64,000 nt of DNA, from assembly GCF_029846275.1 (NCBI RefSeq), contig NZ_JARVWS010000002.1, forward strand, positions 1 through 64,000, given 5' to 3'. This stretch comes from Nocardioides sp. CER19. Lineage in GTDB: Bacteria; Actinomycetota; Actinomycetes; Propionibacteriales; Nocardioidaceae. Of the stretch, positions 18,267 through 29,575 are shown piece by piece. Positions within the stretch are counted from its first letter, which is position 1. Every line of letters begins with the position of its first letter. A model generated the notes under the pieces. That model had not been told where the DNA came from and did not search any database. It saw only the letters and a program-made list of their open reading frames with translations. The translations under genes were made by a program, and so were the position numbers.

Positions 18267-18824
18267 ATGAGCGACCACCACGACCGCCACCCCGACGTCC
18301 CCGAGGTCGGCCGCGCCGTGCTGCTGCCCGGCCGGGTCTTCGGCCCTTCGCGCCCGCTGCTGGGTGCCGTCGCAGAGGTGCTGCTCGCCGGCGGTTGGGC
18401 GGTCCGTCAGGTGCGCTGGCAGGTCCCGGAGGGGATCCCGGAGCGGAAGGCCACGGCCTGGGTCGTCGACCAGGCGCGTACGGCGGCCGACGGCTGGGCC
18501 GAGCGCCCGCTGCTCGTCGGGAAGTCGCTGGGCACCCGCGCGGCGACGTACGCGGCGAAGCAGCGGCTGGACGCCGTCTGGCTCACGCCGCTGCTGCTCG
18601 ACCGGTCGGTCGTCCGGGCGATCCGGCGCAACAAGGCGCGCCAGCTGCTCATCTGCGGGACGGCCGACACGCTCGCCTGGGACGCCGCCGTCGCCCGCTC
18701 CCTCGAGACCGAGCTCCTCGCGCTCCCCGACGCCGACCACGGGCTGGTCGTCAAGGACGACGAGGCGCGCACGGCCGCCGGCCTCGACCGGCTCCGCGCC
18801 GCGGTGAGCTCCTGGCTCCCGTGA
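18267..18824 (+). CDS. Small alpha/beta-hydrolase-like protein
   Basis: The 185-residue protein has a nucleophile-elbow motif GKSLGT (GxSxG) after a strand PLLVG, and a late histidine in DADHGLVVKD that could complete a catalytic triad, with D in ICGTADTLAW. The small size suggests a minimal hydrolase without a cap. It starts 4 bases after the acyl-CoA dehydrogenase stop, so the two may be co-transcribed. The substrate is unknown. Confidence 0.68.
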   Translation: MSDHHDRHPDVPEVGRAVLLPGRVFGPSRPLLGAVAEVLLAGGWAVRQVRWQVPEGIPERKATAWVVDQARTAADGWAERPLLVGKSLGTRAATYAAKQRLDAVWLTPLLLDRSVVRAIRRNKARQLLICGTADTLAWDAAVARSLETELLALPDADHGLVVKDDEARTAAGLDRLRAAVSSWLP

Positions 18825-18835
18825 CCCGGAAATGC

Positions 18836-18872
18836 CTGAGCGCCGCCGTCACCAGGTGACGGCGGCGCTCAG
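18836..18872. terminator. Bidirectional intrinsic terminator
   Basis: CTGAGCGCCGCCGTCACC (18836-18853) pairs perfectly with its complement at 18855-18872, one base apart. It lies between the convergent hydrolase and pyrophosphatase genes and can end both transcripts. Confidence 0.8.
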
Positions 18873-18880
18873 GAGGAAGC

Positions 18881-19372
18881 TCAGTGGCCCTCGGCCTCGG
18901 CCCGCTTGAAGGAGGCCTCGATCTCGGCGATGGCGGCCTCGCGGTTGACCCACTCGGCGCCCTCGACGGACTTGCCGGGCTCGAGGTCCTTGTAGACCTC
19001 GAAGAAGTGCTGGATCTCGAGCCGGTCGAACTCGGGGACGTCGTTGATGTCCTGGATGTTCTCGCTGCGCGGGTCGACCGGGACACAGAGGACCTTGTCG
19101 TCGCCGCCCTTCTCGTCGGTCATGCGGAACATGCCGATGGCGCGGCACTTGATGAGGCAGCCCGGGAAGGTCGGGATCGGCAGCAGCACGAGCGCGTCGA
19201 GCGGGTCACCGTCCTGGCCGAGGGTCTCCTCGATGTAGCCGTAGTCGGCGGGGTAGACGGTCGAGGTGAAGAGAGTGCGGTCCAGGCGGATCCGGCCCGT
19301 CTCGTGGTCGACCTCGTACTTGTTGCGCTCCCCCTTGGGGATCTCCACCAGTACGTCGAACTCCAGCGTCAC
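18881..19372 (-). CDS. ppa: Inorganic pyrophosphatase, family I
   Basis: The 163-residue cytoplasmic enzyme splits pyrophosphate, pulling biosynthetic reactions forward. It shows [13 protein letters not shown] near the start, [25 protein letters not shown] with the metal-binding aspartates (DxDPxD), and [13 protein letters not shown]. The length is normal for family I. The start is GTG 19372 with GGAGG 6 bases upstream. It is divergent from dacB. Confidence 0.95.
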   Translation of the reverse strand: MTLEFDVLVEIPKGERNKYEVDHETGRIRLDRTLFTSTVYPADYGYIEETLGQDGDPLDALVLLPIPTFPGCLIKCRAIGMFRMTDEKGGDDKVLCVPVDPRSENIQDINDVPEFDRLEIQHFFEVYKDLEPGKSVEGAEWVNREAAIAEIEASFKRAEAEGH

Positions 19373-19482
19373 GACTTGCCTCCGCGCCTCCAGGCGGTCG
19401 ACGATCGACCGCACCCTTCGTGAATTGCCGTCAAGTGTCCACGACAATGTCCCGGTGCGCGATTTGACGAGGGGGCTGACAG

Positions 19483-20919
19483 GTGCCACGTGACCCACGT
19501 CACTCAACGCGGCGCGCCGCTCGGCGTGTCCGCTGGCTGGCTCCGCTGCTGACCCTGGCGCTCCTCGTCGCGGCCTCCGCGACCGCCTACCAGCTCGGCT
19601 GGGTGGACGAGTGGCTCGACCCGACCCCGTCCGCCGCTCCCGAGCAGGCGCCCCCGCCGTGGGAGGCGCCGGTGCCGAGCCCGGCGACGGTCGCCGCCGC
19701 CGCGGGTACGGCGACCCCCGACCCAGCCAAGGTCCGCGCCGCGCTCGCGGGGCCGCTCGGCGACGACGACCTCGGGCCACACGTGCTCGCCGAGGTCGCG
19801 CCGCTCGGTGCAGGCGATCCCGCTTTCACGACCGGGAAGGGCGCCGCCGTCCCGGCCTCGACGACCAAGCTCCTGACGACCCTCGCCGCTCTCGACGTGC
19901 TCGGCCCGGAGGCGACGTTCACGACGAAGGTCGTGCAGCCGGCGCCGGGCCGGATCGTCCTCGTGGGCGGCGGCGATCCACTGCTCGGCTCCAAGCCCGC
20001 GAAGCCCGACGACTACCCGCCCCGCGCCGATCTGCGCACGCTCGCGGTCGGCACCGCTGCCGCACTCACGAAGGCCGGCGTACGGCACGTCCGGCTCGGC
20101 TTCGACGACTCGCTCTTCACCGGGCCGACCACGAGCCCGCACTGGCCCGACAACTACGTCCCCGACGACGTGGTCGCCCCCATCACCGCCCTCTGGGCCG
20201 ACCAGGGCAACGACGCCGCCGGCCGGCGTGAGGCCGACCCGGCCCAGTCGGCGGCCGCGCTCTTCGCCGACGACCTGCGGGCCGCCGGCATCACCGTGGG
20301 CAAGAAGGTCGCCCGTACGCCGGGCAGCGGCGACGCCGTCGCTCAGGTGGTCAGTGCCCCGCTGCGCGAGATCGTCCAGCACACCCTCGAGACCAGCGAC
20401 AACGACGCTGCCGAGGTGCTCGCCCACCACGTCGGCGCGCGGGTGAGCGGTGCCGGCTCGTTCGACGGTGGCGTGGCCGGCGTGGTCGCGACGCTCGCGA
20501 AGCTCGGCGTCCCCACCGCCGGCCTCCGTCTCTTCGACGGCAGCGGACTGTCCCGCGAGGACCGGATCACGCCCGCCACGCTCACCGGCGTGCTGCGGGT
20601 CGCGGCCCAGAAGCCGGAGCTGTCGTCGGTGCTGGCCGGGCTGCCGGTCGCCGGCTTCAGCGGCAGCCTGATCGAGCGGTTCGAGGACCCCGCGTCGGCG
20701 CCCGGGCTCGGCGTGGTCCGCATGAAGACGGGCACGTTGACCGGCGTCCACGCCCTGGCCGGCACCGTCACCGATCTCGACGGCGACGCGATGACGCTCG
20801 TCATGATGACCGACAAGGTGACGCCGGCCCGGACGCTGGCGGCGCGCCAGGCGCTCGACGACGCGGCGGCCGCCCTCGCCGCCTGTCACTGCGGCGACAC
20901 GTCAGGTGCGGTCGGATAG
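19483..20919 (+). CDS. dacB: D-alanyl-D-alanine carboxypeptidase/endopeptidase (PBP4 type)
   Basis: The 478-residue protein has an N-terminal membrane/signal segment (about 18-40) and the three penicillin-binding motifs: SxxK as STTK near residue 126, SxN as SDN in [12 protein letters not shown], and KTG in [11 protein letters not shown]4-type enzymes trim and cut peptidoglycan cross-links. The GTG start at 19483 has GAGGGGG upstream. Its TAG stop overlaps the -10 element of the next gene. Confidence 0.9.
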   Translation: MPRDPRHSTRRAARRVRWLAPLLTLALLVAASATAYQLGWVDEWLDPTPSAAPEQAPPPWEAPVPSPATVAAAAGTATPDPAKVRAALAGPLGDDDLGPHVLAEVAPLGAGDPAFTTGKGAAVPASTTKLLTTLAALDVLGPEATFTTKVVQPAPGRIVLVGGGDPLLGSKPAKPDDYPPRADLRTLAVGTAAALTKAGVRHVRLGFDDSLFTGPTTSPHWPDNYVPDDVVAPITALWADQGNDAAGRREADPAQSAAALFADDLRAAGITVGKKVARTPGSGDAVAQVVSAPLREIVQHTLETSDNDAAEVLAHHVGARVSGAGSFDGGVAGVVATLAKLGVPTAGLRLFDGSGLSREDRITPATLTGVLRVAAQKPELSSVLAGLPVAGFSGSLIERFEDPASAPGLGVVRMKTGTLTGVHALAGTVTDLDGDAMTLVMMTDKVTPARTLAARQALDDAAAALAACHCGDTSGAVG

Positions 20920-20922
20920 CGT
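20917..20922 (+). promoter_or_regulatory. -10 element TAGCGT overlapping the dacB stop codon
   Basis: TAGCGT begins with the dacB stop TAG and lies 7 bases before ATG 20930. This places the transcription start at or next to the ATG of the DUF2342 gene, giving a leaderless transcript independent of dacB. Confidence 0.6.
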
Positions 20923-20929
20923 CACCGCC

Positions 20930-21955
20930 ATGGGTGACGTGATCGACTGGGACCTCGCCGTACGCGTCGGCTCGCGACTGGCTGGAGACGGCCCCGTGGT
21001 CAGCTCGGCCGAGGCCGCGGACGTCGTCGCCGAGCTGCGCGAGGACGCGGCGCGCTCGACGGCACTGGTGCGTGAGCACACCGGGCTCGATGCTCCGGAG
21101 AACACCGCGCCCGTCCTCGTCGTCGACCGGCGCGGCTGGGTGCAGGCCAACGCCGACGCGTTCGCCGCGGCCCTCGCCCCGCTCGTCGACCGGGTCACCA
21201 GCAAGCGGATGCCCGGCCCGGTCGCCACGGCGATCGGCTCGCGCGTCACCGGCCTCGAGGTGGGCGGCCTGCTCGGCTTCCTCGGGGGGAAGGTGCTCGG
21301 ACAGTTCGACCCGTTCCACGAGCCGCACGGCCGGCTGCTCCTGGTCGCGCCCAACATCGTCCACGTCGAGCGCGAGCTCGGCGCGGTCCCGGGCGACTTC
21401 CGACTCTGGGTCTGCCTGCACGAGGAGACCCACCGGGTCCAGTTCACCGCCAACCCGTGGCTGCGCGAGCACCTGTTCGCCCAGATCACCGCGCTCGCCG
21501 ACACGATGGACGTCGCCTCGATCCTCGACGACGGCCTCAAGCGGGTCAGCGAGGCGATCAGGGGCCGCGGCCAGACCGGCAGCCTGGTCGACCTGGTCAG
21601 CTCGCCGGAGCAGAAGCAGATCCTCGACCGGGTCACCGGCATGATGTCGCTCCTCGAGGGCCACGCCGACGTGGTGATGGACAGCGTGGGCCCCGAGGTC
21701 ATCCCCAGCGTGGAGGCGATCCGCCGCAAGTTCGACAAGCGCCGCAAGGGCGTCGGCACGCTCGACCGGCTGCTCCGCCGCATCCTCGGGCTGGACGCGA
21801 AGATGGCGCAGTACCGCGACGGTGCGAAGTTCGTCCGACGCGTCGTCGCCCGGACGGGGATGGAGCAGTTCAACGCCGTCTTCGCCGGTCCGGACAACCT
21901 TCCGTCGACCGCCGAGATCCACGACCCGGACGCCTGGATCCGACGAGTCCTGTGA
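20930..21955 (+). CDS. DUF2342 zinc-dependent metalloprotease family protein
   Basis: The 341-residue protein has the zincin motif HEETHRVQF near residue 160 and a further GHADVVMD near 245, which could supply the third metal ligand. Members are annotated as zinc-dependent metalloproteases or as coenzyme F420 biosynthesis-associated proteins; neither role is shown by this sequence. It starts 10 bases after dacB and overlaps tilS by GTGA, an arrangement common in actinobacteria. Confidence 0.85.
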   Translation: MGDVIDWDLAVRVGSRLAGDGPVVSSAEAADVVAELREDAARSTALVREHTGLDAPENTAPVLVVDRRGWVQANADAFAAALAPLVDRVTSKRMPGPVATAIGSRVTGLEVGGLLGFLGGKVLGQFDPFHEPHGRLLLVAPNIVHVERELGAVPGDFRLWVCLHEETHRVQFTANPWLREHLFAQITALADTMDVASILDDGLKRVSEAIRGRGQTGSLVDLVSSPEQKQILDRVTGMMSLLEGHADVVMDSVGPEVIPSVEAIRRKFDKRRKGVGTLDRLLRRILGLDAKMAQYRDGAKFVRRVVARTGMEQFNAVFAGPDNLPSTAEIHDPDAWIRRVL

Positions 21956-22926
21956 GCCTCCACCCGTCGGTCGCAGCCGTGCGTCGCGGCGTACGACGGG
22001 TCCTGGCCCCGCTGTCGCCCGGCGACACCGTGCTGGTCGCCTGCTCCGGCGGGCCCGACTCGCTGGCGCTGCTGGCGGCCGCCGTCTTCGAGGCCCGCCG
22101 TCCCGCGCTGCGCGTGGTCGGGGCGACCGTCGACCACGGGCTGCAGGAGGGGTCGCGCGCGCAGGCCCAGCGGACCGTGCAGCAGATGGCCGACCTCGGC
22201 GCCGACGAGACGTTCACCGTGACGGTCACGGTCGAGGACGCCGGTGGCCTCGGCCCCGAGGCGGCCGCCCGGCGCGCGCGGTACGCCGCCCTCGACCAGG
22301 TCGCCGACCACGTCGGCGCCGCGGTCATCCTGCTCGGGCACACCCGCGACGACCAGGCCGAGACCGTGCTGCTAGGCCTGGCCCGGGGGAGCGGCGGCCG
22401 CTCCCTCGCCGGGATGCGGCGCGGCTTCGACCGCTACCGCCGCCCGCTGCTCGACGTCGCCCGCGACGACACGGTCACGGCGTGCCAGGTCGAGGGCGTC
22501 GACTACTGGGACGACCCCCACAACAGCGACCCCGGCTACGCCCGGGTCCGCGTCCGCACCCGCGTGCTTCCCGTGCTGGAGGAGGAGCTCGGCCCCGGCG
22601 TGGGCGTCGCGCTCGCCCGGACCGCCGACCAGCTGCGCGCCGACATGGACCTGCTCGACGACCTCGCCGAGCAGCGGCTCGCCGCGCTCGGGTCGCCCCT
22701 CCCCGCCGACGCCCTCGCGGCCGAGCCGGAGGCGCTGCGCCGCCGCGTCCTCCGCCTGGCCGCCCTCGCCGCAGGCTGCCCCGCCTCCGAGCTGTTCCAC
22801 GAGCACGTGCTCGCCCTCGACGCGCTCGTCACCGACTGGCACGGCCAACGCTGGGTCGACCTGCCCGGCCACCTCCGCGGCGTACGCCGGGACGGGACGG
22901 TGTCGATCGAGCGCGCTCCCACGTAA
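21952..22926 (+). CDS. tilS: tRNA(Ile)-lysidine synthase
   Basis: The 324-residue enzyme attaches lysine to the wobble cytidine of tRNA-Ile(CAU), changing its reading from AUG to AUA. The PP-loop ATP motif CSGGPDSLALL lies near residue 27, and GHTRDDQAETVLLGL and NSDPGYARVRVR follow in the usual order. GTG 21952 overlaps the preceding TGA. The length matches actinobacterial TilS without the long C-terminal domain. Confidence 0.93.
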   Translation: MSLHPSVAAVRRGVRRVLAPLSPGDTVLVACSGGPDSLALLAAAVFEARRPALRVVGATVDHGLQEGSRAQAQRTVQQMADLGADETFTVTVTVEDAGGLGPEAAARRARYAALDQVADHVGAAVILLGHTRDDQAETVLLGLARGSGGRSLAGMRRGFDRYRRPLLDVARDDTVTACQVEGVDYWDDPHNSDPGYARVRVRTRVLPVLEEELGPGVGVALARTADQLRADMDLLDDLAEQRLAALGSPLPADALAAEPEALRRRVLRLAALAAGCPASELFHEHVLALDALVTDWHGQRWVDLPGHLRGVRRDGTVSIERAPT

Positions 22927-22928
22927 CC

Positions 22929-22986
22929 CGTCAGTTCGGGCATCTACCCGAACCCTGCAGGAGCCAGGTGGATGACCGAACTGACG
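22929..22986. repeat. Long inverted repeat between tilS and hpt
   Basis: CGTCAGTTCGG (22929-22939) and CCGAACTGACG (22976-22986) are perfect arms, extended outward by TAAC/GTTA with one bulged C. Inside, CATCTACC and GGTGGATG pair at 7 of 8 positions, so a stem of about 20 pairs with a loop around CTGCAG is possible. It may serve as the tilS terminator or be a mobile palindromic repeat. Confidence 0.7.
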
Positions 22987-23039
22987 GTTACATGTGCCGG
23001 TGCCCCTCCCGTCACCAAGCCCGGTTAGTGTGAGCACCC

Positions 23040-23591
23040 ATGGACGCGGAGCACGTCAAGGACGACCTGGTCGACATCCTCTTCACCGAGGCGCAGATCC
23101 AGGGGCGCATCGCCGAGATGGCGGCGGAGATCGAGAACGACTACGAGGGCAAGGACCTCCTCATCGTCGGCGTGCTGCGCGGGGCGGTCATGGTGATCGC
23201 GGACCTCGCGCGGTCGCTGGGGCGGCACGTCGAGATGGACTGGATGGCGGTGTCGTCGTACGGGTCCGGCACGAAGTCGTCGGGCGTGGTACGCATCCTC
23301 AAGGACCTCGACACCGACATCGCCGGTCGTCATGTCCTCATCGTCGACGAGATCATCGACACCGGTCTCACGCTCAGCTGGCTGCTGACCAACCTCACGA
23401 GCCGTGGGCCGGCGAGCGTCGAGATCGCCACCCTCCTGCGCAAGCCGGAGGCCCAGCAGATGCCGGTCGACGTGAAGTACGTCGGCTGGGACATCCCCAA
23501 CGAGTTCGTCGTCGGCTACGGCCTCGACTACCGCGAGCGCTACCGCAACCTGCGCGACATCGGCACCCTCGCGCCGCACGTCTACTCCTGA
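23040..23591 (+). CDS. hpt: Hypoxanthine phosphoribosyltransferase
   Basis: The 183-residue purine-salvage enzyme makes IMP (and GMP) from free bases and PRPP. The PRPP-binding motif is VLIVDEIIDTGLTLSWL, near residue 97, and the base-contact region VKYVGWDIPNEFVVGYGLDY is present. TAGTGT lies 8 bases before ATG 23040, so the mRNA may be leaderless. The tilS-hpt-ftsH order is conserved in many Gram-positive bacteria. Confidence 0.95.
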   Translation: MDAEHVKDDLVDILFTEAQIQGRIAEMAAEIENDYEGKDLLIVGVLRGAVMVIADLARSLGRHVEMDWMAVSSYGSGTKSSGVVRILKDLDTDIAGRHVLIVDEIIDTGLTLSWLLTNLTSRGPASVEIATLLRKPEAQQMPVDVKYVGWDIPNEFVVGYGLDYRERYRNLRDIGTLAPHVYS

Positions 23592-23720
23592 CCCAGGAGC
23601 CGGTGATCGGGCCGTGGGACGACCGTCACCCATTAGCGTGGGACAATTCAGGCAGCTGGATCGTTGTCCACTGAGGGGCAACGGCCCCGGTTCCGTGTTC
23701 GTAGAGTTCGAGAGAAGCCT

Positions 23721-25747
<2,027 letters not shown>

Positions 25748-25751
<4 letters not shown>

Positions 25752-26356
25752 TCGAACCGGTCACCATCCGGGACCCCAAGCCGGCCGGACCGTTCGACCA
25801 GGCGCGCGCCGAGGCGGCCGTGCGCGAGCTGCTCATCGCGATCGGGGAGGACCCCGAGCGCGAGGGGCTCGTCGACACCCCGGCGCGGGTCGCCCGGGCG
25901 TACGCCGAGCTGACCGCCGGCCTCCGCATGGAGGCCGAGGACGTCCTGACGACGACGTTCGACCTCGGCCACGACGAGATGATCCTCGTGCGCGACATCG
26001 AGCTGTGGTCGATGTGCGAGCACCACCTGGTGCCGTTCACCGGCGTCGCCCACGTCGGCTACATCCCGGCCGAGTCGGGCAAGATCACCGGGCTGTCCAA
26101 GCTGGCCCGACTGGTCGACGTCTACGCCAAGCGGCCCCAGGTGCAGGAGCGGCTGACCACCCAGATCGCCGACTCGCTCGTCGAGATCCTCGAGGCGCGG
26201 GGCGTCATCGTCGTCATCGAGGCCGAGCACCTCTGCATGACGATGCGCGGCATCAAGAAGGCCGGCGCCCGCACCATCACCTCGGCGGTCCGGGGCTCCA
26301 TGCGCTCCAACCCCACCACGCGCGCCGAGGCGATGGCGCTCATCCACCGCCGCTGA
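25748..26356 (+). CDS. folE: GTP cyclohydrolase I
   Basis: The 202-residue enzyme converts GTP to dihydroneopterin triphosphate, the first step of folate synthesis. The zinc ligands are visible in [10 protein letters not shown] and HLCMTMRG, and the [20 protein letters not shown] block is typical. ATG 25748 overlaps the ftsH stop, and the other folate genes follow. Confidence 0.96.
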
Positions 26357-26391
26357 GCGCCGACCGGCGGTGCGCGGCTAGTCTCGCCCGC

Positions 26392-27207
26392 ATGCCCCAG
26401 CGACCGCTCGTCATGGGCATCGTCAACGTCACGCCCGACTCGTTCTCCGACGGTGGCCGGTTCCTCGCGACCGACGACGCCGTCGCGCACGGGATGGAGC
26501 TGCTCGCCGACGGTGCCGACATCCTCGACATCGGCGGTGAGTCGACCCGGCCGGGCGCGACGCGACCGCTGGTCGAGGAGGAGCTGGCCCGCGTCGTACC
26601 CGTGATCGCCGAGCTGTCCGCCGCCGGCGCCGTGGTCTCCGTGGACACGATGCGCGCCGAGGTCGCCGAGGCCGCGGCCGCGGCCGGCGCCACCATCGTC
26701 AACGACGTCTCCGGCGGCCTGGCCGACCCGCGCATCCTCTCGGTCGCCGCCGACACCGGGGTCACCTACCTCTGCATGCACTGGCGCGGGCACTCCGACG
26801 TCATGCAGACCCTCACGTCGTACGACGGCCCGGGCGGTGTGGTCGCCGCCGTCCGTGCCGAGCTCGAGCAGCGCGTGGACGCCGCGCGGGCGGCCGGGGT
26901 CGAGAAGCTCGTCCTCGACCCGGGTCTGGGGTTCGCGAAGACGGCCGACCAGAACTGGGAGCTGCTGCGCGGTCTCGACGCGATCGCCGATCTCGGCCTG
27001 CCGGTCCTGGTCGGGGCCAGCCGGAAGGCGTTCCTGGGCCGCCTGCTGGGAGGCAGGGGTGGCGAACCGCGTCCGGTCGGCGAGCGCGAGCACGCGCACA
27101 CCGCGCTCGTCTCCCTGCTCGCCGCGCGGGGCGTCTGGGGGCTGCGGGTGCACGACGTGAGGGCCACCAGTGACGCGCTCGCGGTCGTCGGGAGAATGGC
27201 GGAGTGA
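26392..27207 (+). CDS. folP: Dihydropteroate synthase
   Basis: The 271-residue enzyme joins p-aminobenzoate to the pterin, the sulfonamide target. It has MGIVNVTPDSFSDGGRF at the start, DIGGESTRPGA, and GASRKAFLGRLLGG near residue 206. TAGTCT at 26379-26384 lies 7 bases before ATG 26392, so folP probably has its own leaderless promoter in addition to readthrough from folE. It overlaps folB by GTGA. Confidence 0.96.
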   Translation: MPQRPLVMGIVNVTPDSFSDGGRFLATDDAVAHGMELLADGADILDIGGESTRPGATRPLVEEELARVVPVIAELSAAGAVVSVDTMRAEVAEAAAAAGATIVNDVSGGLADPRILSVAADTGVTYLCMHWRGHSDVMQTLTSYDGPGGVVAAVRAELEQRVDAARAAGVEKLVLDPGLGFAKTADQNWELLRGLDAIADLGLPVLVGASRKAFLGRLLGGRGGEPRPVGEREHAHTALVSLLAARGVWGLRVHDVRATSDALAVVGRMAE

Positions 27208-27593
27208 CCTCCCCGATGACCGACGAGCTCGCCATCACCGGCCTCGAGTGCTTCGCCCACCACGGCGTCTTCGACTTCGAACGACGAGACGGCCAGGTGT
27301 TCGTCATCGACCTCGTCCTGGGCCTCGACACCGCGGCCGCGGGGGCCTCGGACGACTTGCGTGACACCGTCGACTACGGAAGTCTCGTCGGGGCGGTGAA
27401 GGCCGCCGTTGAGCGTGATCCGGTCGACCTGATCGAGACGCTGGCCCAGCGGATAGCGGACGTATGCCTCTTGGAGGACCGTGTTGAATGGGTTCGCGTC
27501 ACGGTTCACAAGCCGAACGCGCCCATCGACGCGACGTACTCGGACGTCGCGCTGACGATCACTCGAGCCAACGGAGGCCCCGCCCGTGACTGA
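27204..27593 (+). CDS. folB: Dihydroneopterin aldolase
   Basis: The 129-residue enzyme cleaves dihydroneopterin to the hydroxymethylpterin used by FolK. The start region ITGLECFAHHGVFDFE and the catalytic segment DTVDYGSLV with LIETLAQRIAD are typical. GTG 27204 overlaps the folP stop; ATG 27216 is an alternative. An AACGGAGG ribosome-binding site for folK lies inside its 3' end. Confidence 0.94.
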   Translation: MTSPMTDELAITGLECFAHHGVFDFERRDGQVFVIDLVLGLDTAAAGASDDLRDTVDYGSLVGAVKAAVERDPVDLIETLAQRIADVCLLEDRVEWVRVTVHKPNAPIDATYSDVALTITRANGGPARD

Positions 27594-28155
27594 GACGCCG
27601 AACCCGCACATCATCGACGCCGACACGCTCACGGGAGAGATGCGGCCGATCCGACGGGTCGTCATCTCGCTGGGCTCCAACCTCGGGGACCGACTCTCCA
27701 ACCTGCAGGGTGGTCTCGACGCCCTCGCCGACACCCCCGACCTGTGGGTCACCGGCGTCTCGCCCGTCTACGAGACCGAGCCGCTCGACAGCCCCGACGA
27801 GGCGGCGCTCTTCCTCAACGCCGTCGTGCTCGCTGACACGACCCTGTCCGCGCAGCGCCTCCTCGAGCGTGTCCTGGCGATCGAGGACGCCTTCGACCGG
27901 CAGCGTTCGGACGTCAAGAACGCGCCGCGCACCCTGGACATCGACCTGATCGTCGTCGGCGACCGGGTCAGCGACACCGACGAGCTGCGTCTCCCGCACC
28001 CGCGGGCCGCCGAGCGAGCCTTCGTCCTCAAGCCGTGGCGCGACCTCGAGTCCGACGCCGAGATCCCGGGCATCGGCACGGTCGCCGACCTGCTCGAGAA
28101 GTCCGGCGAGAGGGGCGTCGTACGGCGAGACGACCTGGTTCTCGACCAGTCTTGA
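27586..28155 (+). CDS. folK: 6-hydroxymethyl-7,8-dihydropterin pyrophosphokinase
   Basis: The 189-residue enzyme activates the pterin with ATP before FolP acts. SLGSNLGDRLSNLQGG and RTLDIDLIVVGD, the metal-binding segment, are present, and LPHPRAAERAFVLKPW follows. GTG 27586 overlaps folB by 8 bases and has a good ribosome-binding site. A 30-residue N-terminal extension precedes the core. Confidence 0.95.
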   Translation: MTETPNPHIIDADTLTGEMRPIRRVVISLGSNLGDRLSNLQGGLDALADTPDLWVTGVSPVYETEPLDSPDEAALFLNAVVLADTTLSAQRLLERVLAIEDAFDRQRSDVKNAPRTLDIDLIVVGDRVSDTDELRLPHPRAAERAFVLKPWRDLESDAEIPGIGTVADLLEKSGERGVVRRDDLVLDQS

Positions 28156-28661
28156 GCCGGGACCAGCTTCCGGAACAGCCCGAGCCGCCGCAGCCGCCGG
28201 ACCCGGGCAGGCTGCGGCCGACCTCGCCCGGCTCGATCACCGGCTGGGCCGTCGCCGGCCTCATCCTCGGTTGGCTGCTGCACCCGGTCGCCGAACGCCT
28301 GCGCTCCACCGCGCCGGTCGTCTCGTGGGTCCAGCCGCTGACCCTGCTGCTCGTCGCGGCGATCATGGGATGGACCGCCTGGGTCACCTACCGGGCCGTC
28401 CAGCTGCGCCGCGAGCGCCTTCTCCCCCACCAGGCCGTCAACCGGCTCGTCCTCGCCCGGGCCTGCGCGCTCGCGGGCGCGCTGGTGGCCGGCGGCTACG
28501 TGGGGTACGCCATCAGCTGGCTCGGCAGCGAGGACCTGCTCGCCCAGCAGCGCCAGGTCCGCTCGCTGGTCGCGGCGCTGGCCGGCGTGCTCATCTGCGT
28601 CGGAGGGCTCCTCCTGGAGCGGGCGTGCCGCGTCCGCCCCGATGACGACAACGAGTCCTGA
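28152..28661 (+). CDS. DUF3180 family membrane protein
   Basis: The 169-residue protein has a proline-rich N terminus (PEQPEPPQPPDPGR) and four membrane segments. DUF3180 proteins follow folK in many actinobacteria and have no known function. The start is probably TTG 28152, which overlaps the folK stop as TTGA; no ATG or GTG lies in a better place. Confidence 0.75.
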   Translation: MSRDQLPEQPEPPQPPDPGRLRPTSPGSITGWAVAGLILGWLLHPVAERLRSTAPVVSWVQPLTLLLVAAIMGWTAWVTYRAVQLRRERLLPHQAVNRLVLARACALAGALVAGGYVGYAISWLGSEDLLAQQRQVRSLVAALAGVLICVGGLLLERACRVRPDDDNES

Positions 28662-28731
28662 GCGCGGTCGTCCGCGCCGAAACGCCGCGTGGTTGGCGGG
28701 TGCAACGGCCTCGATGCCCTACCGTGTTCGC

Positions 28732-29328
28732 ATGGCTTCCCCATCAGCAACATCCGTCACGCGGCGTCGTCAGCGCAGCACCCGTGTGACGGTCGCCGTG
28801 GTCCTGGTTGCGCTCGCCGCGTTCGCCGTCGTCGGCGCGGTCGTCAGCGGCTCCTGGCTGGTCGCCAGCGTCGCGGCCCTGCTGGCTCTGGTCCTCGGTG
28901 CCGGCGCCACCAAGATCACCCACTCCGAGCTGATGGCCACGCGCGTCGAGGCTGCCCGTGACCGCGCGCAGCAGGCGCAGGCCTACCGCGCCCTGACCGA
29001 GGCCCGCGTCGCCGAGCAGGCCAAGCACGACGCGCACATGACCCGGGAGATCAGCCGCCGCGAGGAGGCGATCTCCGACCTCGAGGCTGCTCTCACCGCC
29101 GCCCACCAGCGCGCCGCCGACGCGGTCCGTGCCCGCGCCGACGAGGCCCGTCGGGCCGACCAGGCCGAGCGCGCGGGCCAGAGCGTCGCCGTACGGCTGG
29201 AGGAGGCGGAGCAGCGCGCCGCCGAGGCCATCGTCCGCGTCCACGAGCTCGAGAGCGAGCTGGATGCGGTCCGCGCCGAGCTCGACGCCGTCCGCTCCCA
29301 GGACTGGAACAAGACCCGGAGCGCCTGA
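28732..29328 (+). CDS. Membrane-anchored coiled-coil protein, unknown
   Basis: The 198-residue protein has two closely spaced hydrophobic segments (about 20-60) followed by a charged, alanine-rich helix of about 130 residues with heptad character (EARVAEQAKHDAHMTREISR onward), ending ELESELDAVRAELDAVRSQ. TACCGT at 28720-28725 lies 6 bases before ATG 28732, which supports this start over an earlier in-frame ATG at 28642 inside DUF3180. The function is unknown. Confidence 0.7.
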   Translation: MASPSATSVTRRRQRSTRVTVAVVLVALAAFAVVGAVVSGSWLVASVAALLALVLGAGATKITHSELMATRVEAARDRAQQAQAYRALTEARVAEQAKHDAHMTREISRREEAISDLEAALTAAHQRAADAVRARADEARRADQAERAGQSVAVRLEEAEQRAAEAIVRVHELESELDAVRAELDAVRSQDWNKTRSA

Positions 29329-29347
29329 CGCCCGTCTGCCGGACCCT

Positions 29348-29395
29348 CGAGTCGGCGCATCTCGACCGGAGCTCCGGTCGGGGCGCGCCGACTCG
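29348..29395 (+). terminator. Large nested hairpin, probable terminator
   Basis: Outer arms CGAGTCGGCGC (29348-29358) and GCGCCGACTCG (29385-29395) enclose a perfect 16-bp palindrome, GACCGGAGCTCCGGTC (29364-29379). It stands 20 bases after the coiled-coil gene. The remaining gap to 29575 shows no other feature. Confidence 0.65.
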
Positions 29396-29575
29396 GTGCT
29401 CTCCGGGCGCGCGGTCACGCCGACGCACGGTGTCACCGACGTCACACCACGCCGCATTCCCACGGCCGTAGCGCCCGCGTACCGTCGTCGTTGCACTGTT
29501 CAGAACACGTCCGGTACCCACGCCGGCCTCCCGACGGGAGGTGGTCGGAGGGACTGGAACGAAAGGCTGAAAGCA

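Noticed and set aside
23664..23720. N-terminal extension of FtsH from TTG 23664
   Set aside because: There is no ribosome-binding site or suitable -10, and the added residues do not look like the family N terminus; GTG 23721 is preferred.
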